From an uncultured Blautia sp. (GTDB lineage Bacteria; Bacillota; Clostridia; Lachnospirales; Lachnospiraceae): a DNA stretch of 9,089 nucleotides. The position numbers and the translations under genes were made by a program. Shown piece by piece: positions 1-6,975 of the stretch (positions within the stretch are counted from its first letter, which is position 1; every line of letters starts with the position of its first letter). The notes beneath the pieces are model-generated. The model searched no databases. It was given only the letters and a program-made list of their open reading frames with translations, and was not told the origin of the DNA. The stretch spans positions 1-9,089 of the forward strand of contig CAKRVX010000084.1 in assembly GCA_934409175.1 (NCBI GenBank), read 5' to 3'.

Positions 1-555
1 CAGAGAGGTTGTAAAGTAAACCAGTGATTTTTCCAGTTCCAGAAGCTCCATCAGCTCCTGATTCCTGGTGGACAGATGAAGTTTCTCCTCTATCTGTTCA
101 CTTTTCTTATCTATGATACGCAGATATCGCAGATACATGCTGGCATTTCGATACAGAATCTGCAGAATAAAACGTGTTTTCATATAAGTAAAGAAATTTC
201 TTACTCTGCCTTCCATAAATCTGGTCAGAACCTGTGTATCCTCCAGACAAACAGTAAAGATCATTTTCTGAGTGACAATAATTCCAAGAGGAATGGTCAC
301 ATACCAGTCCTTCTCATTCCGCTCTTCTATGGCAGGTACATCCGCAAGGATCAGAGTGTAATTATCCTCCACTTCTATACGGGAACGTTCCTCTTCATCC
401 AAAGGCGCGCGCAAATCGTCTACCTCTATCCCGAACTGCTCAGAAATTTCAAAAATCTCTGTTGCTGTAGGGTTAGTCAATGCAATCCAACAGCCTTCCT
501 GAGGTTCCTGTATCTCATGGATAGAGCCATCTATTGTCTTAAAAATCCTTACCAC
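1..555 (-). CDS. CorA-family magnesium/metal-ion transporter, N-terminal part (cut by left edge)
   Basis: This is the cytoplasmic N-terminal part of a CorA-like divalent cation channel, a membrane protein of the 2-TM-GxN family that usually carries Mg2+. Reading the minus strand from 555 to base 1 gives 185 uninterrupted codons. The protein begins VRIFKTIDG and continues with GCWIALTNPT, LDEEERSRIEVEDNYTLIL and WYVTIPLGIIVT, a pattern I recognise from CorA proteins of clostridia. The last part, about residues 130-185, is rich in charged and Leu residues, as in the long CorA stalk helix. The two C-terminal membrane helices and the GMN filter motif lie beyond the window, so transport function is inferred. 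The start is a GTG either way. GTG at 555 gives the family-like MVRIFK and sits 9 bases after AGGGAA. An in-frame GTG at 564 sits 10 bases after AGGAG and would add three residues. An in-frame TGA lies further upstream. Confidence 0.83.
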   Translation of the reverse strand, partial: MVRIFKTIDGSIHEIQEPQEGCWIALTNPTATEIFEISEQFGIEVDDLRAPLDEEERSRIEVEDNYTLILADVPAIEERNEKDWYVTIPLGIIVTQKMIFTVCLEDTQVLTRFMEGRVRNFFTYMKTRFILQILYRNASMYLRYLRIIDKKSEQIEEKLHLSTRNQELMELLELEKSLVYFTTSL

Positions 556-593
556 GATCCACACTTCCCTTCTACTCCTGATTTCCCCTCATC

Positions 594-616
594 GGACATT
601 CTCTTATAAAATGTCC
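594..616. repeat. 7-bp inverted repeat in the leader of the CorA-like gene
   Basis: GGACATT (594-600) and AATGTCC (610-616) are perfect reverse complements separated by 9 bases. If the minus-strand promoter at 632-660 is used, the repeat lies about 10-30 bases into the transcript. It could form a small hairpin or serve as a repressor operator. There is no U tract, so it is not a terminator. Seven base pairs can occur by chance, so the functional reading is weak. Confidence 0.35.
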
Positions 617-631
617 AAAGACACATCATTC

Positions 632-660
632 ATTATAATTTGTACATGAATTTTTGTCAA
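632..660 (-). promoter_or_regulatory. Consensus sigma-A promoter for the CorA-like gene
   Basis: Read on the minus strand, the -35 box is TTGACA (660-655) and the -10 box is TATAAT (637-632), separated by exactly 17 bases. Both boxes match the consensus in full. The predicted transcript start is near 625, which leaves a leader of about 60-70 bases before the GTG start. The match shows a strong constitutive-type promoter; use in the cell is inferred. Confidence 0.85.
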
Positions 661-675
661 TTCCAATGGTTCCGG

Positions 676-704
676 TTTACAAAACTTTTACACTTGGATA
701 TAAT
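676..704 (+). promoter_or_regulatory. Upstream sigma-A promoter (P1) of aroC
   Basis: TTTACA (676-681) and TATAAT (699-704) are separated by 17 bases. The -10 box is perfect and the -35 box differs from TTGACA at one base. The predicted start is near 711, giving a leader of about 40 bases ahead of the aroC ATG. Confidence 0.8.
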
Positions 705-715
705 AAAACTATACT
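687..715 (+). promoter_or_regulatory. Second, overlapping sigma-A promoter (P2) of aroC
   Basis: A second TTTACA (687-692) and a TATACT (710-715) are again separated by 17 bases. The whole element is shifted 11 bases downstream of the first promoter and overlaps it, so the two cannot be occupied by polymerase at once. The predicted start is near 722, about 30 bases ahead of the aroC ATG. Confidence 0.65.
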
Positions 716-751
716 ATGACAAAGTGAAAGAAAGGAACAAACCAGAAAAAT

Positions 752-1843
752 ATGAATCAGTCATCATTTGGAAATAAATTTACTGTCACAACCTGGGGGG
801 AATCCCACGGCAAGGCTCTGGGCGCTGTTGTGGACGGATGTCCGGCCGGCCTTCCTCTTTGCGAGGAAGATATCCAGATATTTCTGGACAGAAGGAAGCC
901 TGGACAGAGCCGCTATACCACAGCCCGGAAGGAAGGCGACCTTGTTGAAATCCTTTCCGGTGTGTTTGAAGGAAAAACTACCGGTACTCCCATCTCTCTC
1001 ATGGTAAGAAATACAGACCAGCGGTCCAGAGATTACGGAAATATTGCTTATTCCTACCGTCCCGGACATGCTGACTATACTTTTGACCAGAAATATGGCT
1101 TCCGCGATTACAGAGGCGGTGGAAGATCTTCAGGCCGCGAGACTATCGGCCGTGTAGCTGCCGGAGCTATTGCATCAAAAATTCTGAAAGAACTGAACAT
1201 TTCTTTCTGCACTTACACAAAATCCATCGGGCCTGTAGAAATTTCTTCTTTTGATAAAAAGCAGATCGATCAGAATGCTTTTTATATGCCTGACGCAGAT
1301 GCGGCAGCCAGAGCAGGTGAATATCTGGAAAAATGTATGAATGAGCAAGACAGTGCCGGCGGTGTGGTAGAATGCCGCATTACCGGTGTCCCGGCCGGAC
1401 TGGGTGATCCTGTTTTCGGAAAACTGGATGCAGTTCTGGCTCAGGCTCTCATGTCCATAGGTGCCGTAAAAGCAGTAGAGATTGGTGACGGAATTTCCGT
1501 TTCTTCTTCCAGAGGTTCCGATGATAATGATGGGTTCTGTGTAAAAAACGGATCTGTTATAAAAACTTCCAACCATGCAGGCGGTATTATGGGTGGAATC
1601 AGTGACGGAAGTGAAATTGTTCTCCGTGCCCACATTAAACCAACTCCATCCATCAGCCGTCCGCAGGAAACTGTTACCAAAGATCTGAACCCTCTTACTT
1701 TGGAAATTCACGGTCGCCATGATCCGGTGATCGTTCCCAGAGCTGTAGTTGTGGTAGAATCTATGGCAGCCCTGACACTGACAGATGCTCTTTTTTCAAA
1801 TATGAGTTCTCAAATGGACAAAATCCGTAATTTTTATTTATAA
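752..1843 (+). CDS. aroC: Chorismate synthase
   Basis: This cytoplasmic enzyme catalyses the last shikimate-pathway step, 5-enolpyruvylshikimate-3-phosphate to chorismate, using reduced FMN as a catalytic cofactor. The 363-residue product has the normal family length and looks complete. The landmarks are in order: WGESHGKALG near residue 15, with the conserved early His; DQRSRDY and RPGHADYTFDQKYGFRDYRG around 90-121; GGRSSGRETIGRVAAGAIA just after, matching the second family signature; NHAGGIMGGISDG near 274-286; and GRHDPVIVPRA near 321-331, with the conserved His-Asp. The ATG at 752 follows AAAGGAA (731-737) at a rather long spacing of 14 bases. The gene stands alone, with no other aro gene beside it. 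It has its own stacked promoters and its own terminator, so it appears to be monocistronic. It lacks any obvious flavin reductase domain, so it would be of the monofunctional type. Confidence 0.97.
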   Translation: MNQSSFGNKFTVTTWGESHGKALGAVVDGCPAGLPLCEEDIQIFLDRRKPGQSRYTTARKEGDLVEILSGVFEGKTTGTPISLMVRNTDQRSRDYGNIAYSYRPGHADYTFDQKYGFRDYRGGGRSSGRETIGRVAAGAIASKILKELNISFCTYTKSIGPVEISSFDKKQIDQNAFYMPDADAAARAGEYLEKCMNEQDSAGGVVECRITGVPAGLGDPVFGKLDAVLAQALMSIGAVKAVEIGDGISVSSSRGSDDNDGFCVKNGSVIKTSNHAGGIMGGISDGSEIVLRAHIKPTPSISRPQETVTKDLNPLTLEIHGRHDPVIVPRAVVVVESMAALTLTDALFSNMSSQMDKIRNFYL

Positions 1844-1847
1844 CAAG

Positions 1848-1884
1848 AACTGCCTCACTCTTTTCAGAGTGAGGCAGTTTTATT
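1848..1884 (+). terminator. Rho-independent terminator of aroC, probably bidirectional
   Basis: AACTGCCTCACTC (1848-1860) pairs perfectly with GAGTGAGGCAGTT (1867-1879) around a 6-base loop, giving a 13-bp stem. It is followed by TTATT on the plus strand, and the stem itself ends in TT. It starts five bases after the aroC stop. On the minus strand the same stem is followed by CTTGTTAT, also fairly U-rich. The lactonase gene ends 12 bases from it on the other side, so both convergent genes probably share it. Confidence 0.93.
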
Positions 1885-1896
1885 CCCATTCATTTT

Positions 1897-2970
1897 TTAT
1901 TTCTCATCTTCAGGTACAGCCCAGATCTGAATAGAATTGGGGGCTTCTACTTTCAGAGGTTTACCGTTCATGACAATAATATTTTTCTCATAATCAATTG
2001 AGAATACTGTAATCGTATTGCTTGCATGATTTGTAACCGCCAGATGCTTGTCATCTGGAAAGATCACAATATCCTTCGGATATTCACCACTGATCGGAAG
2101 TGTAAACTTTCTGGTAAGCATTCCTGTTTCTTCATCTCTCTCAAACATGGATACCGTATCTTCACCTGCAGTAGTGCAGAACAGATGCTTTCCATCATTT
2201 GCAAGACTCAGTCCGGAAGCTGCATTATGATTTTCATGTTTGTCTTTCGACTTGGTTACTTCTATAGTCTGAATCAGTTCAAACTCCGGAGTTTTACCAC
2301 TACCATCATATTTATATGCCTTAATCTCATTGCTCAATTCAAAAAGAATATATGCAAATTTTCCGTCATCACTGAATCGGATAATACGTGGTGCGCTTTC
2401 TCTTGGGCATCTCAGAATATCCACCAGTTCCAGTTTCCCGCGCTGTTTATTAATGCGATAAATCTTTACCTGATCCAGTCCATTATCTACTGCACAAAGA
2501 TATTTATTATCAGGAGTAGGACGAACGCAGTTTACATGCGGACGGAAATTACGTTCTGCCACACTTCCAAGCCCTGTATGGAATACACCATCCATCAGAC
2601 TTCCAAGTCTGCCATCTTTGTGTGTATGTACAACAGTAACTTTACCATCATGATATCCTGCAACATAAAGATATTTGCCATCTACATCTGTAGAAAGAAA
2701 ACATCCTCTCATACCGTCAATTCCCACGCTGTTAATGCGCTCCAGATCTCCATTTCCATCACGCTTGAATACAGCTACACCCTCATCTTCGATGGAGTAT
2801 AAATATCTGCCGTTCTTTGAAACAGCTGTATGTGATGCATTGCTTACTTCCACACTGCTGCGTGGTGTAAGAGTTCCCTTTTCAACATCAACATCATAAA
2901 CATGAATTCCCTGTCTGGAATCCCCATGTGTATAAGATCCCACATAGGCCACATATTTTTTCTTACTCAT
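1897..2970 (-). CDS. Lactonase family protein (6-phosphogluconolactonase-like, seven-bladed beta-propeller)
   Basis: The 357-residue protein belongs to the YbhE/YkgB type of lactonases, in which the known members hydrolyse 6-phosphogluconolactone in the oxidative pentose phosphate pathway. It opens with YVAYVGSYT, the typical first strand, and then shows repeated propeller-blade patterns. Examples are NGRYLYSIEDEGVAVF (53-68), DGKYLYVAGYHDGKVTVV (97-114), DNKYLCAVDNGLDQVKIYRI (154-173), DGKFAYILFELSNEIKAY (202-219), DGKHLFCTTAGEDTVSMFER (259-278) and DDKHLAVTNHASNTITVFSI (306-325). The ER..RPH cluster (139-145) resembles the ERQEKPH stretch of the Bacillus family member. No signal peptide is seen, so it should be cytoplasmic. 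The ATG at 2970 follows a full AGGAGG (2986-2981) at 10 bases. No pentose phosphate gene is adjacent, and other propeller lactonases exist, so family membership is secure but the exact substrate is not. Confidence 0.85.
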   Translation of the reverse strand: MSKKKYVAYVGSYTHGDSRQGIHVYDVDVEKGTLTPRSSVEVSNASHTAVSKNGRYLYSIEDEGVAVFKRDGNGDLERINSVGIDGMRGCFLSTDVDGKYLYVAGYHDGKVTVVHTHKDGRLGSLMDGVFHTGLGSVAERNFRPHVNCVRPTPDNKYLCAVDNGLDQVKIYRINKQRGKLELVDILRCPRESAPRIIRFSDDGKFAYILFELSNEIKAYKYDGSGKTPEFELIQTIEVTKSKDKHENHNAASGLSLANDGKHLFCTTAGEDTVSMFERDEETGMLTRKFTLPISGEYPKDIVIFPDDKHLAVTNHASNTITVFSIDYEKNIIVMNGKPLKVEAPNSIQIWAVPEDEK

Positions 2971-3168
2971 AAAGCTTCTGCCTCCTGCTGTATGTAGTTC
3001 CGCCCATTTTTCTGACTGGCGTTGTCATTTACTACATAACATTATAACATATTTTCCCATCCAGAACAAGGCAGGGCTCTGTGTTTTATGCATTTCTCCT
3101 TTACTGTTTACAGATAATATCCGGTAATTTTTTTCATGCCGAAGATTGCAGAAAACATGAAGCATTTA
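2971..3168. other. Intergenic gap between hemL and the lactonase gene
   Basis: This 198-base gap holds the lactonase promoter and ribosome binding site. I see no convincing terminator for the operon that ends at 3169. The only candidate, TTCATG pairing with CATGAA (3133-3138 with 3153-3158), has a 6-bp A/T-rich stem. On the minus strand it is followed by a run of A, not T. A 22-codon reading frame (3093-3025) is not supported. Confidence 0.6.
3041..3069 (-). promoter_or_regulatory. Extended -10 promoter of the lactonase gene
   Basis: On the minus strand, TGTTATAAT (3049-3041) is a perfect extended -10 element. A weak -35, TTGTTC (3069-3064), lies 17 bases upstream of the hexamer. The predicted start is near 3034, giving a leader of about 64 bases. 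The heptamer ATAACAT occurs twice in direct repeat over the -10 (3036-3042 and 3044-3050, plus strand), which may be only a by-product of the A/T-rich box. Confidence 0.65.
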
Positions 3169-4446
3169 TTATCCTGCAAAATAATTTTTCACAGCTTCCA
3201 GAGTACGGTCAATAACTTCATCTGTATGTGCCGCAGAAAGGAACATAGCTTCAAACTGAGATGGTGCCATGTGGATTCCCTGCGCCAGCATTCCCTTGAA
3301 ATATTCTGAAAACGCTTTTGTATCCGCGGTTTTAGCTGAAGTATAATCCACTACTTCCTGCTCTGTAAAAAACAGGCTTCCCAGAGAAGAAACATGATTG
3401 ATATGATACGGCAGATCTTTCTCCTTAAGAAGCTTCTCCATACCACCATAAAGCCTTGCACCTTTTTTCTCCAGGTCTTTATAAATTTCCTGATGCTCAT
3501 ACAGATATTTCAGCTGCGTCAGTCCTGCTGCCATGGCAATCGGATTTCCACTTAAAGTTCCTGCCTGATAAACTTTACCTACCGGTGAGACAAGTTCCAT
3601 GATTTCTCTTCTTCCACCGTATGCACCTACCGGCATACCTGCACCGATAATCTTACCATAAGTAACAAGATCCGGTGTTATGCCGAAATATTCTGCAGCA
3701 CCACCGAATGCAAGCCGGAAACCTGTGATTACTTCATCGAAGATCAGAAGTGCCCCATACTCATCACAAAGCTTTCTTAAACCTTCCAGGAATCCTTTCT
3801 TCGGAGGTACCACACCCATATTAGCCCCTACTGCTTCCACGATCACTGCAGCAGTCTGTCCATCTGCCTGTTCCAGAAGTGTACGTACACTGTCCAGATC
3901 ATTATAAACTGCTGTCATAGTATCTTCTGTACATCCACTGGGAACTCCTGCACTGTCCGGAACTCCGCTTGTCATTACGCCAGATCCGGCGCTTACAAGC
4001 ATGGCATCGCTGTGTCCATGATAACAGCCTGCAAATTTAATGACCTTATTTTTTCCTGTAAATCCTCTTGCAACACGGATTGCACTCATCACTGCTTCTG
4101 TTCCGGAATTGACCATGCGCACCATATCCACATGAGGAATCCTGTCGCAGATGAATTCTGCCATTTCCACTTCGATTGCTGTGGCACATCCAAAACTCAG
4201 CCCCTTCTCACAGGCTTTCAACACGCTCTCCCTTACTTCCGGAAAATTATGTCCCAGTATCATCGGTCCCCAGGAATCTATGTAATCAATATACTGGTTT
4301 CCATCTGCATCATAGATATAACATCCATCTGCACGTTCAATAAATCTTGGTGCCATCCCAATTGCTCCATAAGCACGTACCGGACTGTTTACACCTCCCG
4401 GAATCACTTTTACCGCTCTGTCAAATAACTGTTCTGAAATCCCCAT
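3169..4446 (-). CDS. hemL: Glutamate-1-semialdehyde 2,1-aminomutase
   Basis: This PLP enzyme converts glutamate-1-semialdehyde, made by HemA, into 5-aminolevulinate, the first committed tetrapyrrole precursor. The 425-residue length is typical for the family and the protein is complete. Landmarks are GGVNSPVRAYG (17-27), NSGTEAVMSAIRVARG (113-128) that binds the cofactor phosphate, CYHGHSD (141-147), FDEVITGFR (236-244) with the Asp that contacts the pyridine nitrogen, and YGKIIGAGMPVGAYGG (263-278). Lys265 in that last motif is the Schiff-base lysine, which separates HemL from the many other class-III aminotransferases. The ATG shares one base with the hemB stop (TGATG). GGGAGG (4460-4455), inside the end of hemB, sits 8 bases upstream, so the two are probably translationally coupled. 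It is the last gene of the operon. Confidence 0.96.
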   Translation of the reverse strand: MGISEQLFDRAVKVIPGGVNSPVRAYGAIGMAPRFIERADGCYIYDADGNQYIDYIDSWGPMILGHNFPEVRESVLKACEKGLSFGCATAIEVEMAEFICDRIPHVDMVRMVNSGTEAVMSAIRVARGFTGKNKVIKFAGCYHGHSDAMLVSAGSGVMTSGVPDSAGVPSGCTEDTMTAVYNDLDSVRTLLEQADGQTAAVIVEAVGANMGVVPPKKGFLEGLRKLCDEYGALLIFDEVITGFRLAFGGAAEYFGITPDLVTYGKIIGAGMPVGAYGGRREIMELVSPVGKVYQAGTLSGNPIAMAAGLTQLKYLYEHQEIYKDLEKKGARLYGGMEKLLKEKDLPYHINHVSSLGSLFFTEQEVVDYTSAKTADTKAFSEYFKGMLAQGIHMAPSQFEAMFLSAAHTDEVIDRTLEAVKNYFAG

Positions 4447-5429
4447 CAGCCAATCCTCCCTTCATCCATACATTTTGCAAGTTCTTTTGCATAATAGGAC
4501 AGATAAATCTGTGCGCCTGCACGGTATGCGCTTACTGCCATTTCGCACATAATTTTCTCTTCATCGATCCATCCCATTTTCGATGCTGCCTTCACCATGG
4601 CATATTCTCCGCTGACACTGTATGCTGCAACCGGTACATTCACAGCTTTCGAAACCTCGGAAACCATATCCAGATAGGACATTGCAGGTTTTACCATGAT
4701 AATATCCGCTCCTTCATCTACATCTGTAAGGGCTTCCTTCATTCCCTCTCTTCTGTTATGAAAATCCATCTGATAACTCTTTCTGTCTCCAAAAGACGGA
4801 GCAGAACCTGCTGCATCACGGAACGGTCCGTAAAATGCAGACGCATATTTTACAGCATAGGACATGATCGGTGTCTCATAATGTCCATCTGCATCCAATG
4901 CCTTACGGATAGCAAGTATACGTCCATCCATCATATCAGAAGGCGCCACCATATCAGCACCTGCCTCTACATGAGAAACTGCTGTTTTTGCCAGAAGATC
5001 CAGAGTTGCATCATTATTTACATCATGACCGCAAAGTACACCGCAGTGTCCATGAGAAGTATATTCACACATACATACATCTGTAATGTAATACATATCC
5101 GGAAACTGTTTTTTCGCCTCACGTAATGCTTTCTGCACTATTCCGTCAGAAGCATACGCTCCGCTTCCGATCTCATCTTTATGATCCGGGATACCAAAAA
5201 GCATCACACTGCTTACTCCTGCATTCTGCAGGCGTTCCAGTTCATAGGGAAGACGGTCGATGCTGTATCTGTACTGTCCTTCCATAGACGGAATTTCCTC
5301 TTCGATTCCGGTACCTTCTTTTACAAACAGGGGATAAATCAGGGAAGATTTATCCATTCTTGTTTCTCTTACCATTTTCCGCAGTGTCTCACTGCCTCTT
5401 AATCGTCTTGGTCTCTGAATTAACTCCAT
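4446..5429 (-). CDS. hemB: Delta-aminolevulinic acid dehydratase (porphobilinogen synthase), zinc type
   Basis: This cytoplasmic enzyme condenses two 5-aminolevulinates to porphobilinogen. The 327-residue protein is full length and starts RPRRLRGSETLRKMVRET, as is usual. Both substrate-binding lysines are visible: Lys194 in VKYASAFYGPFRDAAGSAP, and Lys247 in IIMVKPAMSYLDMV, the family signature. The metal site DVCMCEYTSHGHCG has Cys119, Cys121 and Cys129, the three-cysteine pattern of zinc-dependent enzymes; Mg-only types have Asp there. The ATG at 5429 follows AAAGGAG (5445-5439) at 9 bases. The 27-base gap to the upstream cobA-hemD fusion is the largest in the operon, and I see no promoter or terminator in it. 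Confidence 0.97.
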   Translation of the reverse strand: MELIQRPRRLRGSETLRKMVRETRMDKSSLIYPLFVKEGTGIEEEIPSMEGQYRYSIDRLPYELERLQNAGVSSVMLFGIPDHKDEIGSGAYASDGIVQKALREAKKQFPDMYYITDVCMCEYTSHGHCGVLCGHDVNNDATLDLLAKTAVSHVEAGADMVAPSDMMDGRILAIRKALDADGHYETPIMSYAVKYASAFYGPFRDAAGSAPSFGDRKSYQMDFHNRREGMKEALTDVDEGADIIMVKPAMSYLDMVSEVSKAVNVPVAAYSVSGEYAMVKAASKMGWIDEEKIMCEMAVSAYRAGAQIYLSYYAKELAKCMDEGRIG

Positions 5430-5456
5430 ATTTTTTCGCTCCTTTTTCTATCGGCC

Positions 5457-6971
5457 TTATTCAGTCTGACTCTCCTGTTTCATTTTTTCCACAAGAGAGA
5501 TCAGACTTTCTATTGTCGCTTTTTCAGACATACAGGTTTCCATACCGTAAGCATCCGCAGCAGCTTTGGTCTGTCTGCCGATACATGCAGCTTTTACTTT
5601 CGTATAGTCAAGACCTTCTGTGCTTTCTACGAATCCTTTCACAGTGGAAGCACTGGTGAAAACCACGCAGTCCACACTGCCGGTCTCCAGTTCTTTTTTC
5701 TCATCGATCAGCCGGCTTCTTTCATAACAGGTCTTATAGATGGCAACATCATCTACCCTGGCACCAGCTTCTTTCAACATTCGAACAAGCTGCTGATTGC
5801 CGGCCTCTGCTCTGGGGATCAGAATTTTCTCTCCACCTTTCAGCATCGCAGCTAACTCCATCCCCAGAGTATCTCCATCATACACATCAGGAATAAAATC
5901 AGCAAGAAGGTGATGTTCTCTTAACTTTCTTCTGGTTCCTTCTCCGATCACTGCCAGTTTCGCATTCCCCATTCTTCGCACATCAAAATCTCTTTTATCC
6001 ATTTCATCAAAAAAGATATCCACTCCGGCCGGACTGGTAAATACAATCCACTGATAAGTATCCAGTCTGCTAAAGGCCTGAGAAAGTTTCTCATTTGGTT
6101 CCAGCGGTACAGTAGCAATGGACGGGATTTCCAGCACCTCAGCCCCTTTTTCCCGCAGAAGATCTGCTGTTTTTGAAACATGCTGCCTCGGCCTGGTAAC
6201 CAGAACTTTCCAGCCTGCCAACGGAAGTTTTTCATACCATGCAAATCTGTCTGCCAGAGAACATACCTTTCCCACCACAATAATCGCAGGAGTTTCTATT
6301 CCCTGCCTGTCCACCTCTGCTTTCAGAGTACCGACTGTAGCCACTACTCTTTTCTGCCCTGCCGTCGTACCTTTCTGCAGCACGGCCGCCGGCATATCCG
6401 GATCCATACCTCCATCCAGAAGTCCTTTGCAGATATCTTCCAGTGCAGCAAGTCCCATAAGAAATACCAGGGTACCTTTTGTCTGTGTCAACGCACGAAA
6501 ATCGATATCATACTCCTGCCCGGCTCGCTTGTGACCTGTAATAATATGTAAAGATGAACAGAAATCCCTGTGTGTCACCGGAATTCCATTGTATGCAGGC
6601 ACTGAAACAGGTGAAGTCACACCCGGTACTATTTCATAAGGGATCTGATTCTCGGAAAGAAGTTCCAGTTCCTCTCCTCCTCTTCCAAAAAGGAACGGAT
6701 CTCCACCCTTCAGACGTACCACGCGATTTCCTGCCTGTGCCTCTTTCAGAAGTACTTTATTTATATCTTCCTGAACCATGGTATGATGGCTTGCTCTTTT
6801 TCCCACATTGATCAGTCTCGCATGTTTCGGGACCTTGTTCAAAACTCCTGCGCCTACCAGACTATCATATACAACCACATCAGCCTGCTGCAGGACTTTA
6901 TCTCCTTTTAATGTAAAAAGCCCCACATCCCCGGGGCCTGCTCCTACCAGCCATACTTTTCCAACTGCCAT
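5457..6971 (-). CDS. cobA-hemD: Uroporphyrinogen-III C-methyltransferase / uroporphyrinogen-III synthase fusion
   Basis: This 504-residue protein joins two enzymes acting in succession. Residues 1 to about 245 are an S-adenosylmethionine uroporphyrinogen-III methyltransferase that makes precorrin-2. Its markers are VGAGPGD (9-15), VVYDSLV (33-39), VVRLKGGDPFLFGRGGEE (84-101), GVTSPVSVPAYNGIPVTHRD (117-136) and TLVFLMGL (167-174). Residues from about 252 to the end are uroporphyrinogen-III synthase, which closes hydroxymethylbilane into uroporphyrinogen III. Its markers are WKVLVTRPR (254-262), VFTSPAGVDIFF, LAVIGEGT, KILIPRAEAGN, DDVAIYKT and VVFTSASTV. The linker is short (around 240-252). 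The reading frame is continuous with no frameshift. The ATG at 6971 lies 4 bases after the hemC stop, with GGGAG (6985-6981) inside hemC 9 bases upstream. The fusion places uroporphyrinogen III beside the enzyme leading to siroheme and cobalamin. It is a known arrangement in clostridia. Confidence 0.95.
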   Translation of the reverse strand: MAVGKVWLVGAGPGDVGLFTLKGDKVLQQADVVVYDSLVGAGVLNKVPKHARLINVGKRASHHTMVQEDINKVLLKEAQAGNRVVRLKGGDPFLFGRGGEELELLSENQIPYEIVPGVTSPVSVPAYNGIPVTHRDFCSSLHIITGHKRAGQEYDIDFRALTQTKGTLVFLMGLAALEDICKGLLDGGMDPDMPAAVLQKGTTAGQKRVVATVGTLKAEVDRQGIETPAIIVVGKVCSLADRFAWYEKLPLAGWKVLVTRPRQHVSKTADLLREKGAEVLEIPSIATVPLEPNEKLSQAFSRLDTYQWIVFTSPAGVDIFFDEMDKRDFDVRRMGNAKLAVIGEGTRRKLREHHLLADFIPDVYDGDTLGMELAAMLKGGEKILIPRAEAGNQQLVRMLKEAGARVDDVAIYKTCYERSRLIDEKKELETGSVDCVVFTSASTVKGFVESTEGLDYTKVKAACIGRQTKAAADAYGMETCMSEKATIESLISLVEKMKQESQTE

Positions 6972-6975
6972 CCGT

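Noticed and set aside
76..609. 177-codon plus-strand reading frame
   Set aside because: It is antisense to the CorA-like gene and has no family features. It also runs over the divergent promoter side without its own ribosome site.
555..625. Mg2+ riboswitch (M-box or ykoK type) in the CorA-like leader
   Set aside because: The predicted leader is only about 60-70 bases, too short for an M-box, and shows just one small dyad.
1175..1720. 181-codon minus-strand reading frame
   Set aside because: Shadow inside aroC, which is unambiguous on the plus strand.
2401..2410. Cys-Pro (residues 188-189 of the lactonase) as a heme-regulatory motif next to a hem operon
   Set aside because: A single Cys-Pro pair is too common to mean anything, and it lies in an ordinary propeller loop.
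2026..2802. 258-codon plus-strand reading frame
   Set aside because: Antisense shadow of the lactonase gene. Its composition is odd (rich in Ile, Cys, Phe, Ser) and no promoter or ribosome site is seen.
3025..3093. Possible 22-residue peptide upstream of the lactonase gene
   Set aside because: An AAGGAG lies only 2 bases before its ATG, and the frame runs across the lactonase promoter. Chance is the better explanation.
3133..3158. Hairpin TTCATG/CATGAA as a hemL terminator
   Set aside because: The stem is only 6 bp and A/T-rich with a long loop. On the operon's strand it is followed by A, not U.
4347..5126. 259-codon plus-strand reading frame
   Set aside because: Antisense across the hemL/hemB junction. 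It is very rich in Cys, His and Ile, as expected from the reverse complement of these genes, with no start signals.
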